This document shows, piece by piece, positions 1 through 7,569 of a DNA stretch of 17,823 nt; within the stretch, counting starts at the first letter, position 1; every line of letters begins with the position of its first letter. This stretch comes from an uncultured Ruminococcus sp. (lineage in GTDB: Bacteria; Bacillota_A; Clostridia; Oscillospirales; Acutalibacteraceae): positions 1 to 17,823 of the forward strand of contig CACYEJ010000213.1 of NCBI GenBank assembly GCA_902773395.1, read 5' to 3'. The notes beneath the pieces are model-generated. The model was not told the DNA's origin, made no database searches, and worked only from the letters and a program-made list of their open reading frames with translations. A program made the translations under genes and the position numbers.

Positions 1-973
1 CGCCGTCTTTGCGGTTGTAGTCGAGGTATAGCATTGAAGCGACGGCATCAACACGAATACCGTCAACGTGGTATTTCTCCATCCAGAACATTGCGCTGGA
101 GATCAAAAAGCTTATTACCTCATAGCGGCTGTAGTTATAAACGAGAGTACCCCACTCTTTATGCTCGCCCTTTCGCCAATCCTCATACTCATAACAGCAA
201 GTGCCGTCAAATCGAACTAAGCCGTGAGCGTCCTTCGGGAAGTGAGCCGGAACCCAGTCGAGTATAACGCCCAAGCCGTACTGATGAGCCTTATCCACAA
301 GATACATAAAGTCGTGCGGCGTGCCGTAGCGTGATGTTGGAGCATAGTAGCCTGTTACCTGATAGCCCCACGAACCGTCAAACGGATACTCCGTAATGGG
401 CAGGAACTCGATGTGCGTAAAGCCCATATCGGCAACATAAGGAATAAGCTGATCCGCAAGCTCTCTGTAGCTTAAAAATTCGCCGCTTTCGGGCTTCTTC
501 CAAGAACCGGCATGAACCTCGTACACATTGACAGGCTCTTCGTGGTGCTGAGTGGGCTTTTTATTTTTGAGCCATTCATCGTCCTCCCACTCATATCCCT
601 CGATATCATAGAACTTAGAGGAATTATTCGGACGTGTTTCAAAGTGAAAGGCATAGGGGTCACATTTGTAAAGTCTTTCTCCCCACGGTGTATCAATGCA
701 GTACTTATAATTATCGTACTCGCCGACCACATTGGGAATAAAGCACTCCCAAACGCCCGCATCACTGATCTTGCCCATAGGGTTTGCTTCGGGGTTCCAA
801 TAGTTGAAATCGCCCACAACGGAAACTGCTGCCGCGTTGGGCGCCCAAACACGGAACACGACACCGAGCTGACCGAACATAAACGACTTATGCGCGCCAA
901 GCAAGTCGTAAGCCCTCGCACTGTTGCCGGAATGAAAATCATCTAATAGACCCTGAACGATGCTGTCAATCAT
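1..973 (-). CDS. glgB: 1,4-alpha-glucan branching enzyme, N-terminal part (runs off the window)
   Basis: GlgB forms alpha-1,6 branches in glycogen by cutting an alpha-1,4 chain and re-attaching the piece. The visible 324 codons hold an N-terminal CBM48-type domain (around residues 20-115, with VWAPNA and VVGDFN). The GH13 barrel follows, with YEVHAGSW, the GYYAPTSRYG segment, region I DWVPAH (residues 239-244) and region II DGIRVDAVASM (304-314). D309 is the expected catalytic nucleophile. The gene is cut by the window edge just after region II, so the acid/base Glu is not seen. The start is the ATG at 971-973, preceded by AAAGGAGAG at good spacing. No other glycogen gene is visible, since the next gene upstream is unrelated. 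Identity is secure from motif order; what lies downstream is unknown. Confidence 0.96.
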   Translation of the reverse strand, partial: MIDSIVQGLLDDFHSGNSARAYDLLGAHKSFMFGQLGVVFRVWAPNAAAVSVVGDFNYWNPEANPMGKISDAGVWECFIPNVVGEYDNYKYCIDTPWGERLYKCDPYAFHFETRPNNSSKFYDIEGYEWEDDEWLKNKKPTQHHEEPVNVYEVHAGSWKKPESGEFLSYRELADQLIPYVADMGFTHIEFLPITEYPFDGSWGYQVTGYYAPTSRYGTPHDFMYLVDKAHQYGLGVILDWVPAHFPKDAHGLVRFDGTCCYEYEDWRKGEHKEWGTLVYNYSRYEVISFLISSAMFWMEKYHVDGIRVDAVASMLYLDYNRKDG

Positions 974-1171
974 AGTTTTATCTCTCCTTTGAGTCAGCGT
1001 TCTGATAATAACACTGCAATGAAAATTTCGCTCCGCAACCCACTGAATTTGTCGACTCAGCAGACAAAACGCAATGAATCGCTAAGCTAATAAGCCTGCT
1101 TTTCGGAAATAAAATCTCCGACTGTTTTAATAAAAAAACAATTATAAAAGCTACAACTTTCACCTAAATAT

Positions 1172-1200
1172 ATAATACCAAAAACCAGAAAATTTTTCAA
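1172..1200 (-). promoter_or_regulatory. Sigma-A-type promoter for glgB
   Basis: On the minus strand TTGAAA (1195-1200) and TATTAT (1172-1177) are separated by exactly 17 bp. Transcription would start near 1165, giving a leader of about 190 nt before the glgB ATG. The match is 5/6 and 5/6 to consensus. The long leader has no obvious terminator. Confidence 0.65.
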
Positions 1201-1220
1201 GATATTTTACACAATTTCAC

Positions 1221-1246
1221 CACAAAATTTCTAAATTAATTTTGTG
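1221..1246. repeat. Inverted repeat (hairpin) upstream of the glgB promoter
   Basis: CACAAAATT (1221-1229) and AATTTTGTG (1238-1246) form a perfect 9-bp stem with an 8-nt loop, about 20 bp upstream of the predicted glgB -35 box. It could be an operator or simply AT-rich structure. Nothing in the sequence decides between these. Confidence 0.35.
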
Positions 1247-1313
1247 ATTATTAACGATTTTACTACTGCTCATTTATCAGCGGCGCAATAGTTATAAAAT
1301 AGCACAATTTTTT

Positions 1314-1346
1314 ACACGGAATTTTATAAAACTCCGTGTGTTTTTT
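1314..1346 (+). terminator. Rho-independent-like hairpin with a T-run on the plus strand, no plus gene upstream
   Basis: ACACGGA (1314-1320) pairs with TCCGTGT (1333-1339) around an AT-rich palindromic centre. A run of six T's follows at 1341-1346 on the plus strand. No plus-strand gene lies upstream within the window. On the minus strand the hairpin is even more continuous (an A-C mismatch becomes G-U), but no U-tract follows it. The true direction is therefore uncertain, and it might separate the 1519-2919 genes from glgB. Confidence 0.4.
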
Positions 1347-1518
1347 ATAGGGAAAGTTTTCATTATTGATATATTTATTATAAGATATTTTGTTGTGTAT
1401 TTATAATAAAATTAAATTATTTATTAAATTTAGATGTTTTTTTTACAGCTACGCTAGCACAGACAACCTTTGTTGACTTCTCCTTAGGGACAAATTTGAA
1501 CGCAGGCGGTAAAGTCAC

Positions 1519-1707
1519 CTAACCCAAAAAGTTAGTGTGCGTATTTCGTCCGGTGTTACCGGTTCGTCCGGCGTTGCCGGTGCCTACAATCTCCATTGAC
1601 CATAATCCGCCGCCGTCCTCGTAAAGGTTAAAACCTATAGCCTTGACATCTTCGGGAATATGCTCCAAATCAACATTATCTATGTACTTTTCAATTTTAT
1701 CATACAT
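1519..1707 (-). CDS. Small hypothetical protein, probably a truncated or disrupted gene
   Basis: A 62-codon ORF that starts at ATG 1705-1707 behind GCGAGGTG. Residues 1-44 look like a normal soluble protein (acidic, with FNLYEDGGG and WSMEIVGTG). They remind me of the start of small acidic proteins of roughly 100 residues or more found in this group, possibly of immunity type. That is recollection, not a search. The last 18 residues change character to NAGRTGNTGRNTHTNFLG, encoded by a GC-rich 18-bp tandem repeat. After the TAG at 1519-1521 the same frame stays open for 33 more codons (VTLPPAFKFV at its start) to a TAA at 1417-1419. The gene is thus either nonsense-interrupted or had its 3' end replaced by inserted DNA. 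It follows the 391-residue gene by 36 bp in the same direction and has an almost identical ribosome-binding region. Confidence 0.5.
   Translation of the reverse strand: MYDKIEKYIDNVDLEHIPEDVKAIGFNLYEDGGGLWSMEIVGTGNAGRTGNTGRNTHTNFLG
1545..1580. repeat. 18-bp tandem repeat, two copies
   Basis: TTCGTCCGGTGTTACCGG (1545-1562) is followed directly by TTCGTCCGGCGTTGCCGG (1563-1580), 16 of 18 identical. Each unit contains a small CCGG...CCGG inverted element. The repeat encodes the odd Gly/Asn/Arg/Thr tail of the small ORF and is much richer in GC than its surroundings, which suggests inserted or slippage-expanded DNA. Confidence 0.75.
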
Positions 1708-1743
1708 AAAAACACCTCGCTAAAAATTATTTGTTTTTTATAT

Positions 1744-2919
1744 TCAATAAATCACCAAAACATTCTTTTTCATTTTAAACTTAGCCTGATAAGTATCAAG
1801 TAAACCAAGTCTTCCGTCATAAATTGAAACTGACGGCTCATTCACGCTTTTTGAATTATCAGCTATAATAAATCTATCGTCCATACAGCCTGTAAACTGC
1901 CCTATTGTATACGGATAAGAAAGCTCCGCGCAGCTGTTGATTTCTCCGAGAACAGTAATTATCTCGCCGTCACGCTTCATATAGTAAATTTTTCCGCAGT
2001 CTGTATCCGTAAAATATCTCGCCGAATCATTTTTCTCACGCACATTGCACATTGGCTTGACGCAGCCTCCGGCTGTAGACATCTTAAAAAACTTTTCCAA
2101 ACCCGATTTAAACACCTTTGCCCTGAAAAAAATACCGCCGTCCGTGGCACACTCGAAACGCACAAACCCCTCCGCACCGGCGCTTGCAATACGTTTTGCG
2201 CCTATAAGCTCCTTGCCGCTTCTCACGCTCTCCAAAAATCTGCTTTTGGAAATTTCGAGGATATTATCCTGCATATTCTCCTCAATGCCGTTATTATTCT
2301 TAGAAAGCTTCTCCTTATCGAATTCGCTTTCACAGCAGGAGTCGCAAAGAATCATACGTTCATTCCCCTTAGAATCCGTAAATGTGTGCATATGATCCTT
2401 TACCAGTCCGGCAGTTTTAAAATCACGGATAAAATAACGATAGCTCTTATCCAAATCATACATATTTGCCAGCGTATCAAAGCCGGTGTTTTCAAGGCAT
2501 CTGTTAAAAATATCCCTGTAATCATCGTCTGATTTTGAGTAGATAATTATATTATTATCATCAATAGGAACACAATCAAAATACTTTCCGATTAAAGGAA
2601 CATTCTTACGCATAACCTCACTTTTTGAATTCTTATCAATTTTAAGTATCCATGCACGACTGCCGTCATTCTCCAAAAGCATGATTATACTGTCACCGCA
2701 AATATAATAATGCGGAAGAAATGTTTCCTCTTCAAAGGTAAAATAACAAACAACACGCTCGGAATTATCAAACAAATCGTATGTATAAATATATATGGTG
2801 GCGCTGTCATTTACCATAAACTCTTCGGAATAGTAGATGCACTTATCAGTTACATCAATGATATCAATGTTTCTGTTGCTAAGCTCTTCTCTCAGGTCAA
2901 TCACTGTCAAATTACTCAC
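1744..2919 (-). CDS. Hypothetical protein, 391 residues
   Basis: I do not recognise this protein. It starts at GTG 2917-2919, preceded by GCGAGGTG. There is no signal peptide and no membrane segment, so it is probably cytoplasmic. The sequence alternates short hydrophobic strands with charged turns (for example SIIMLLENDGSRAWILKI around 77-94 and NNIIIYSKSDDD around 122-133). Similar strand patterns recur near the C-terminus (GKIYYMKRDGEIITVLGEI and DDRFIIADNSKS). This pattern fits an all-beta, propeller-like fold, though that is inference. A central stretch (about 185-235) is polar and lysine-rich with CDSCC near 192. The small ORF at 1519-1707 follows by 36 bp, so the two are likely co-transcribed. 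Confidence 0.75.
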   Translation of the reverse strand: MSNLTVIDLREELSNRNIDIIDVTDKCIYYSEEFMVNDSATIYIYTYDLFDNSERVVCYFTFEEETFLPHYYICGDSIIMLLENDGSRAWILKIDKNSKSEVMRKNVPLIGKYFDCVPIDDNNIIIYSKSDDDYRDIFNRCLENTGFDTLANMYDLDKSYRYFIRDFKTAGLVKDHMHTFTDSKGNERMILCDSCCESEFDKEKLSKNNNGIEENMQDNILEISKSRFLESVRSGKELIGAKRIASAGAEGFVRFECATDGGIFFRAKVFKSGLEKFFKMSTAGGCVKPMCNVREKNDSARYFTDTDCGKIYYMKRDGEIITVLGEINSCAELSYPYTIGQFTGCMDDRFIIADNSKSVNEPSVSIYDGRLGLLDTYQAKFKMKKNVLVIY

Positions 2920-3102
2920 ACCTCGCTGTTAATCTCAACAATTAGTAGATAGAATAATTGTAGCAGATTGTTAAGAGAAAATTTGTCGCATTATGGAGAG
3001 TGAATAAAAATTACAGCATGTAAAAAACACATTTAATATTTTATCATACGATATAAGCTTTAGAATAAGGAATTTAAGTAATATTTTTTACATCACAACA
3101 AA

Positions 3103-4218
3103 TTAATTAAACGGAAACACCAATCTAGTTTCCGGAAAACCTACCCCAAAATACGAACCCAGCGATAAGCAAACAGTATTCTTCCTGTCGCTGAAATTTA
3201 ATGCCATAGCCGTGCCGTCATGAATAAGCTTGACAATAACATCTTTTCTAAGACTTCCGGAAAGATCCCACCACAGGCACTCCGCATAATTTGCTCCCAA
3301 TGAGCATAGCTTCGCATAGCCGCTTCTTTCGGCATTGAGCGAACCGTCAATCACATAGCTTGCAATGCTGATTACAATCTCACTATTAGGCTCTGATTTT
3401 GTAATTGTCTTAGCGGAATTATAAGTATCCTCAATCGCCTTAATCAGGTACTTATGAAGTTTTTTTGCCTGTCTGAGTTTTTCGTTATCATCGGGCATTT
3501 CCCAATCCATATATTTTGAAGGGTACGATTCCAGATTTTTTATCTCTGTAATCTCGCCGCCGTTTTTGGTAACAATACATCTCTTAATGCTGGTTTGACC
3601 GAAATCCATTACAACATTAACTCCGTCCGCTGAGGAAATTTGTGTGGCACAACCCAGCATACCAACATCAGAAGAATTATCATACAGACAAATATTATAA
3701 GGAACAATATTTTTTAAAGAAAATACATATTTTACCTGTCGCTTTAGAATCTCGCCCAGCTTGCCGCTTGCAAGACCGCCCACCAAAATAATATCGCTAA
3801 TCTGTGACCAGTACTCCCAGTGTTCGTCACGCCAATCGTCACGAGCCTTACGATTAGCCGGATCGCCCTCTTTAAGAGCAAGAAACAAAAGCCCCAAACG
3901 ATTACCGAATTTTTTTGTAATACGCAGAGCCTCTGCGGCGGCGTTCTCGTCATCGCTGTCGATACGTTTGGCAAGTACTTGCGGAAGCTTCTTTTCGTTT
4001 ACGCTGTCAAGGTCAATTTTCAGCACATCGGCATTTTTCTTGATTTCCTCTATAACAAGCTTTATGCTAAAGAATTCTTTAACAGTAAGCCCCTCTATCT
4101 CATCATCTACCCCATAAACAGGAAGCTTAGCTAATCTTATTCGATTAATCGAACAGCTAGACGTCAGGTAATCCGAAGCATTGACATCGGATACTCTGTG
4201 TAAAAAAGGATTTTGCAT
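3103..4218 (-). CDS. ROK-like ASKHA-fold protein with circularly permuted motif order
   Basis: A 371-residue soluble protein. I chose the ATG at 4216-4218 because AAAGGAG sits 8 nt upstream; the GTG at 4227 would leave only 1 nt. Several motifs match ROK-family sugar kinases/regulators. DIILVGGLASGK (142-153) resembles the ROK C-terminal adenosine motif, and YDNSSDVGMLGCA (179-191) the final ROK segment. VVMDFGQTSIKR (202-213) resembles the N-terminal phosphate-1 motif. SIASYVIDG (284-292) resembles the ROK PG-VD segment. LIHDGTAMAL (331-340) carries the expected catalytic Asp (D334), and LSLGSYFGVGF (351-361) resembles phosphate-2. In ROK proteins the first two come last, so this chain is rearranged. 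The ROK zinc motif (C-x-C-x2-C) is not visible. Whether it phosphorylates a sugar is unknown. It stands alone, flanked by non-coding DNA on both sides. Confidence 0.7.
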   Translation of the reverse strand: MQNPFLHRVSDVNASDYLTSSCSINRIRLAKLPVYGVDDEIEGLTVKEFFSIKLVIEEIKKNADVLKIDLDSVNEKKLPQVLAKRIDSDDENAAAEALRITKKFGNRLGLLFLALKEGDPANRKARDDWRDEHWEYWSQISDIILVGGLASGKLGEILKRQVKYVFSLKNIVPYNICLYDNSSDVGMLGCATQISSADGVNVVMDFGQTSIKRCIVTKNGGEITEIKNLESYPSKYMDWEMPDDNEKLRQAKKLHKYLIKAIEDTYNSAKTITKSEPNSEIVISIASYVIDGSLNAERSGYAKLCSLGANYAECLWWDLSGSLRKDVIVKLIHDGTAMALNFSDRKNTVCLSLGSYFGVGFPETRLVFPFN

Positions 4219-4433
4219 ACCACGCACTCCTTTATAATTATTATATATTAAACTATATTCATTAAGTTTTCATATAAGCTCACTATAATTTTAATATAAA
4301 ATTCGGCACGATTGATTAAATATTTGTTAATATTTCTTCTAATTTATTTTTCTTTCCTCTGTTCTGATATCTTAGAAAAAACTTGTGCAATATGTACAAT
4401 ATGATAAAATCAATAAAAAATATATAATATTCA

Positions 4434-4462
4434 TTGACATATTAGAAAATTTGTTTTACAAT
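4434..4462 (+). promoter_or_regulatory. Sigma-A-type promoter for the SH3b-domain gene
   Basis: TTGACA (4434-4439) and TACAAT (4457-4462) are spaced by 17 bp. The predicted start is near 4469, leaving a leader of under 40 nt before the ATG at 4506. The only gene this can serve is the plus-strand SH3b gene. Confidence 0.75.
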
Positions 4463-4505
4463 ATTTATAGATTATAATGGTAAATTATTGAAAAGGGGTG
4501 TTTTT

Positions 4506-5435
4506 ATGAATTTGAAAAAATTAAAATCCATATTGTCAGCAGTAATGGCGGCGGCAATTCTCACCGCTTCGGGCAGTTTTGTGATGACTCAAACCGTAAG
4601 TGTGCACAGCGGCACAATTAACAACTACTATGCAGACAGCTCCTCAAAGAGCAAGGTTGTCAGCAAAAATTCCTCCAAGTCAACAAAGATGTATGTTACA
4701 GGTATTACAGACACAATCACATTACGAGATACCAACGATACCGACGGCAAGGTATTGGCTAAGCTAAAGCTCAAGGACGAAGTTGAAGCACAGGGGAATC
4801 CCATTGACGGATACTATCTTGTTTATTACAAAGCAAAAAATGTCACAGGCTACATCAAGAAAGATTATCTTACTACGGACAAGAACGCCGTCTGCAAAAG
4901 ACAGAACGCCTACACGTCAAAGAAAACTACTCTCTACGCCGACAAGAGTGAAAAGCCCAAAACTCTAAAAACCATGAACAAGAACAGTGCGATTTTCATT
5001 GTTTCGAAAGACTCCGGCGACTACTGGTATGTTTACTACAAAAGCGGAAAAACCTTTGGCTACGTAAAAAGCATGGACATTTCAAATAATAAAGTCAGCA
5101 GTTCATCTTCGACAAGCTCCTCGAAAACATCGAAAACATCAAGCTCCTCCGGAAAGTCAAAATCCACCGCCTCAAACAGCACGTCAACTAAGAACAATGT
5201 TTCGTCAAATTACACAGTATGGACAGTAGGCAACACCGGCGGCGGTGAGCATTACCTTGCTCTGCGAACTGCTCCTGCATTTGATTATGCAAACGAGATT
5301 GGCAAGCTTTACAACGGACAGGTAGTATATGTTTACGATACATCGTATTCAAGCTATTATGATACTTACTGGTATGTTTACTCTCCAAGCCACGGAAAAT
5401 GGGGTTACGTAAACAGTAACTATATCTTTAGCTGA
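4506..5435 (+). CDS. Secreted protein with three bacterial SH3-like domains
   Basis: A 309-residue protein. The ATG at 4506 is chosen because AAAGGGGTG lies just upstream; the frame stays open back to a TTG at 4488, but that codon precedes the SD. Residues 1-30 form a signal peptide (lysine-rich start, hydrophobic core SAVMAAAILTASG). Three SH3b-like repeats follow at about 62-123, 132-191 and 236-308. Each has a WYVYY- or YYLVYY-type strand, and each ends near a GYV/GYI motif (GYIKKDYL, FGYVKSMD, WGYVNSNYIF). A Ser/Thr/Lys-rich linker covers about 193-235. SH3b domains usually bind peptidoglycan peptides or polysaccharide. No catalytic domain is present, so a wall-binding or adhesion role is inferred. 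It is a single-gene transcript with its own promoter and terminator, flanked by minus-strand genes. Confidence 0.85.
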   Translation: MNLKKLKSILSAVMAAAILTASGSFVMTQTVSVHSGTINNYYADSSSKSKVVSKNSSKSTKMYVTGITDTITLRDTNDTDGKVLAKLKLKDEVEAQGNPIDGYYLVYYKAKNVTGYIKKDYLTTDKNAVCKRQNAYTSKKTTLYADKSEKPKTLKTMNKNSAIFIVSKDSGDYWYVYYKSGKTFGYVKSMDISNNKVSSSSSTSSSKTSKTSSSSGKSKSTASNSTSTKNNVSSNYTVWTVGNTGGGEHYLALRTAPAFDYANEIGKLYNGQVVYVYDTSYSSYYDTYWYVYSPSHGKWGYVNSNYIFS

Positions 5436-5463
5436 GCATTACATACTTTATAAGAGAAAAATA

Positions 5464-5514
5464 CCCACCTACAGACTTATGATAAAAATGTTTGTAGGTG
5501 GGTTTTTATTTTTT
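5464..5514 (+). terminator. Strong Rho-independent terminator of the SH3b gene
   Basis: CCCACCTACA (5464-5473) pairs perfectly with TGTAGGTGGG (5493-5502) and is followed by TTTTTATTTTTT (5503-5514). It begins 28 bp after the stop codon. Confidence 0.95.
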
Positions 5515-5517
5515 AGC

Positions 5518-5552
5518 CAAAAGCACCCGATTTATACAACCGAGTGCTTTTG
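5518..5552. terminator. Hairpin between convergent genes, probable amt terminator
   Basis: CAAAAGCAC (5518-5526) pairs with GTGCTTTTG (5544-5552). On the minus strand the stem extends to 12 pairs through a G-U pair. The strand with the better stem is the amt strand, but its U-tract is weak (only the stem's own TTTT). A further perfect hairpin, GTCGGG/CCCGAC (5649-5664), sits immediately after the amt stop codon and could protect the 3' end. Confidence 0.5.
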
Positions 5553-5674
5553 ACAATTGAACAGATAGATTATAAAAAAGTAGAAATCAATTTTTGTCTA
5601 TGCAGAATCTTTGATATACTGCATTTTTTATTACTGCTTGTTGTGCCTGTCGGGGCTTCCCGACCGTTTGCCGG

Positions 5675-7426
5675 TTAATATTGCTCTTCGTCCTGCAAAG
5701 CGTCTATACCCTCTTCACCTGTACGAACCTTGATTACATTCTCAACGTCATAAATGAAGATTTTTCCGTCGCCTGTATGACCTGTATACATAACCTTCTT
5801 AGCTGTATTGACAACTGTCTTTACAGGTATCTTACTTACTACAATCTCAACCTGTACACGTGGGTGCAATGTAATCTCCTGAACAGCACCACGGTAGTAT
5901 TCCGGCTTACCCTTCTGAACACCACAGCCAAGCACATTCGTAACTGTCATACCGGTAATGCCAATTTCAAGCATTGCCTCTTTCAAAGCTTCAAAACGCT
6001 CCTGTCTTACAAATATCTCAATCTTTGTCATCTTCACATCAGAAGCAATCGGAGTTCTTGCAGTTTTTACCTGTACAGGAATTGCATCGTCAATATCAAC
6101 TGTCGGCTCTGCCACATCGCCGCTCTTAGCCTTTCCGTTCTTAGACGGTGCAGACATATGAGCGAAAATCGGCTGAAAATCTGCATAAGCACTTACCAAG
6201 CCATGCTCCGGCAAGTCAAGACCGCTGAGTTCTTCTTCCTCTGTCACACGCAAACCAACAGTCTTTTTGATAATAAGGAATGTAATAGTAATAGTAATGC
6301 CGCCCCAAGCAAGCACCGATACAATGCCAAGACACTGAATTCCCAAGAAATATCCTCTTGTCAATCCGTTGTCGCTGAGCCACTGATTGCTTGCAAACAC
6401 ACCTGTAAGAAGCGTACCAAGCAAACCGTTGCAGAAATGAACGCCAACTGCACCAACCGGGTCATCAACCTTTAGAATCTTATCTACGAACTCTACACCG
6501 AACACAACTGCAAATGCGGAACAAATTCCGATTACAGCGGCAGCCCAGGGATTAACACAGTCGCAGCCTGCTGTTATAGCAACCAAGCCTGCAAGCGAGC
6601 CGTTAAGAGTCATGGAAACATCAGGCTTTTTATATCTAATCCAAGTAATAATCATAGTTGCGAGAGTAGCAACGGCAGCAGCCAAGTTTGTATTAAAGAA
6701 CACCAAGCCTGCCAGCTCTGCACCGCCATTAGTCATAGAAACTGTTGAACCGCCGTTAAATCCGAACCAGCAGAACCAAAGAATGAATACGCCCAATGCA
6801 CCAAGCGGAATATTATGTCCGGGAATAGCCTTTGGCTTGCCGTCCTTAGTATACTTGCCGATACGAGGACCGAGGATAGCAGCACCAATCAAAGCACAGA
6901 CGCCGCCGAGCATATGAACTGCTGTTGAACCTGCAAAATCATGGAAACCGAGCTGCGAAAGCCAGCCGCCGCCCCAAATCCAGTGACCCGAAACCGGATA
7001 GATAATCAAACTGATTACTGCACTATAAATACAATATGAACTAAATTTTGTTCTCTCTGCCATTGCACCGGAAACAATTGTAGCAGCCGTAGCACAGAAA
7101 ACTGTCTGGAAAATAAAGTAAGTAAAGAAGCTTACGCCGTCCGGAAGAATTGCTGTATAATCTCCTCTAGTAAAGAAATCTAAACCGCCAAACACAGCAG
7201 ACTGCGTACCGAACATAATACCGAAACCTACAAACCAATAAAGCGGCGTACCGATAGAGAAATCCATAAGATTTTTCATGATAATATTACCGCTGTTTTT
7301 CGAGCGTGTAAAGCCCGCCTCAACTGCTGCAAAACCTGCCTGCATAAAGAACACAAGTGCTGCACCAATTAATGTCCACATGGTATTGACATCTGAATAC
7401 AATACCGTAATGTTAGAATTTTGCAT
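5675..7426 (-). CDS. amt: Ammonium transporter fused to a C-terminal PII signalling domain
   Basis: A 583-residue membrane protein with two parts. Residues 1-395 are an Amt channel with about eleven hydrophobic segments. It contains FAAVEAGFTRSKN (32-44), DFAGSTAVH (163-171) and the WFGFNGGS motif (220-227). The twin pore histidines are H171 and H330, equivalent to E. coli AmtB H168 and H318. Residues 396-463 are a hydrophilic linker. Residues 464-583 are a complete PII (GlnB/GlnK) domain with ITGMTV (490-495), T-loop GVQKGKPEYYRGA (502-514), B-loop TGHTGDGKIF (548-557) and VRTGE (567-571). Gln39 (Q504) and Arg47 (R512), the residue that plugs AmtB in the GlnK complex, are conserved. The uridylylated Tyr51 is Gln (Q516). 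The start is ATG 7424-7426 behind AAAGGGGGAG; upstream in-frame starts lack an SD. No separate glnK is adjacent. Ammonium uptake is secure; self-regulation by the fused PII is inference. Confidence 0.93.
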   Translation of the reverse strand: MQNSNITVLYSDVNTMWTLIGAALVFFMQAGFAAVEAGFTRSKNSGNIIMKNLMDFSIGTPLYWFVGFGIMFGTQSAVFGGLDFFTRGDYTAILPDGVSFFTYFIFQTVFCATAATIVSGAMAERTKFSSYCIYSAVISLIIYPVSGHWIWGGGWLSQLGFHDFAGSTAVHMLGGVCALIGAAILGPRIGKYTKDGKPKAIPGHNIPLGALGVFILWFCWFGFNGGSTVSMTNGGAELAGLVFFNTNLAAAVATLATMIITWIRYKKPDVSMTLNGSLAGLVAITAGCDCVNPWAAAVIGICSAFAVVFGVEFVDKILKVDDPVGAVGVHFCNGLLGTLLTGVFASNQWLSDNGLTRGYFLGIQCLGIVSVLAWGGITITITFLIIKKTVGLRVTEEEELSGLDLPEHGLVSAYADFQPIFAHMSAPSKNGKAKSGDVAEPTVDIDDAIPVQVKTARTPIASDVKMTKIEIFVRQERFEALKEAMLEIGITGMTVTNVLGCGVQKGKPEYYRGAVQEITLHPRVQVEIVVSKIPVKTVVNTAKKVMYTGHTGDGKIFIYDVENVIKVRTGEEGIDALQDEEQY

Positions 7427-7508
7427 ATAATGCTCCCCCTTTTCTAATTTTCCCATTAAATTGATATTTATTTTCACAATCAAAGCGAGCAAACTTTCTT
7501 CTCCGATA

Positions 7509-7540
7509 GCTCTTCATCTTTTTAGGGCTAGATGAAGAGC
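7509..7540 (-). promoter_or_regulatory. Stable stem-loop in the amt leader
   Basis: GCTCTTCATCT (7509-7519) pairs perfectly over 11 bp with AGATGAAGAGC (7530-7540), loop of 10 nt. No T-run follows on either strand, so it is not a terminator. It lies between the second attenuator hairpin and the amt ribosome binding site and may be an RNA-processing or regulator-binding element. Confidence 0.55.
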
Positions 7541-7569
7541 AAGCATTACTAAGGAGAATGGCTAACTAC

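Noticed and set aside
512..946. 144-codon plus-strand ORF (and a 156-codon minus ORF at 472-942)
   Set aside because: Both lie out of frame over glgB, whose frame shows CBM48 and GH13 motifs; neither has an SD.
978..1163. 61-codon minus ORF spanning the glgB leader, ending 4 nt before the glgB ATG
   Set aside because: Its GTG would sit within about 2 nt of the predicted transcription start with no SD, and the sequence shows no family features. A leader peptide remains remotely possible.
4488..4505. Upstream TTG start extending the SH3b protein by six residues
   Set aside because: The SD AAAGGGGTG lies downstream of this TTG and is correctly spaced for the ATG at 4506.
7427..7492. 22-residue N-terminal extension of Amt-PII
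   Set aside because: No SD precedes the upstream start, while AAAGGGGGAG precedes the ATG at 7424-7426, and the shorter form matches the normal Amt N-terminus.
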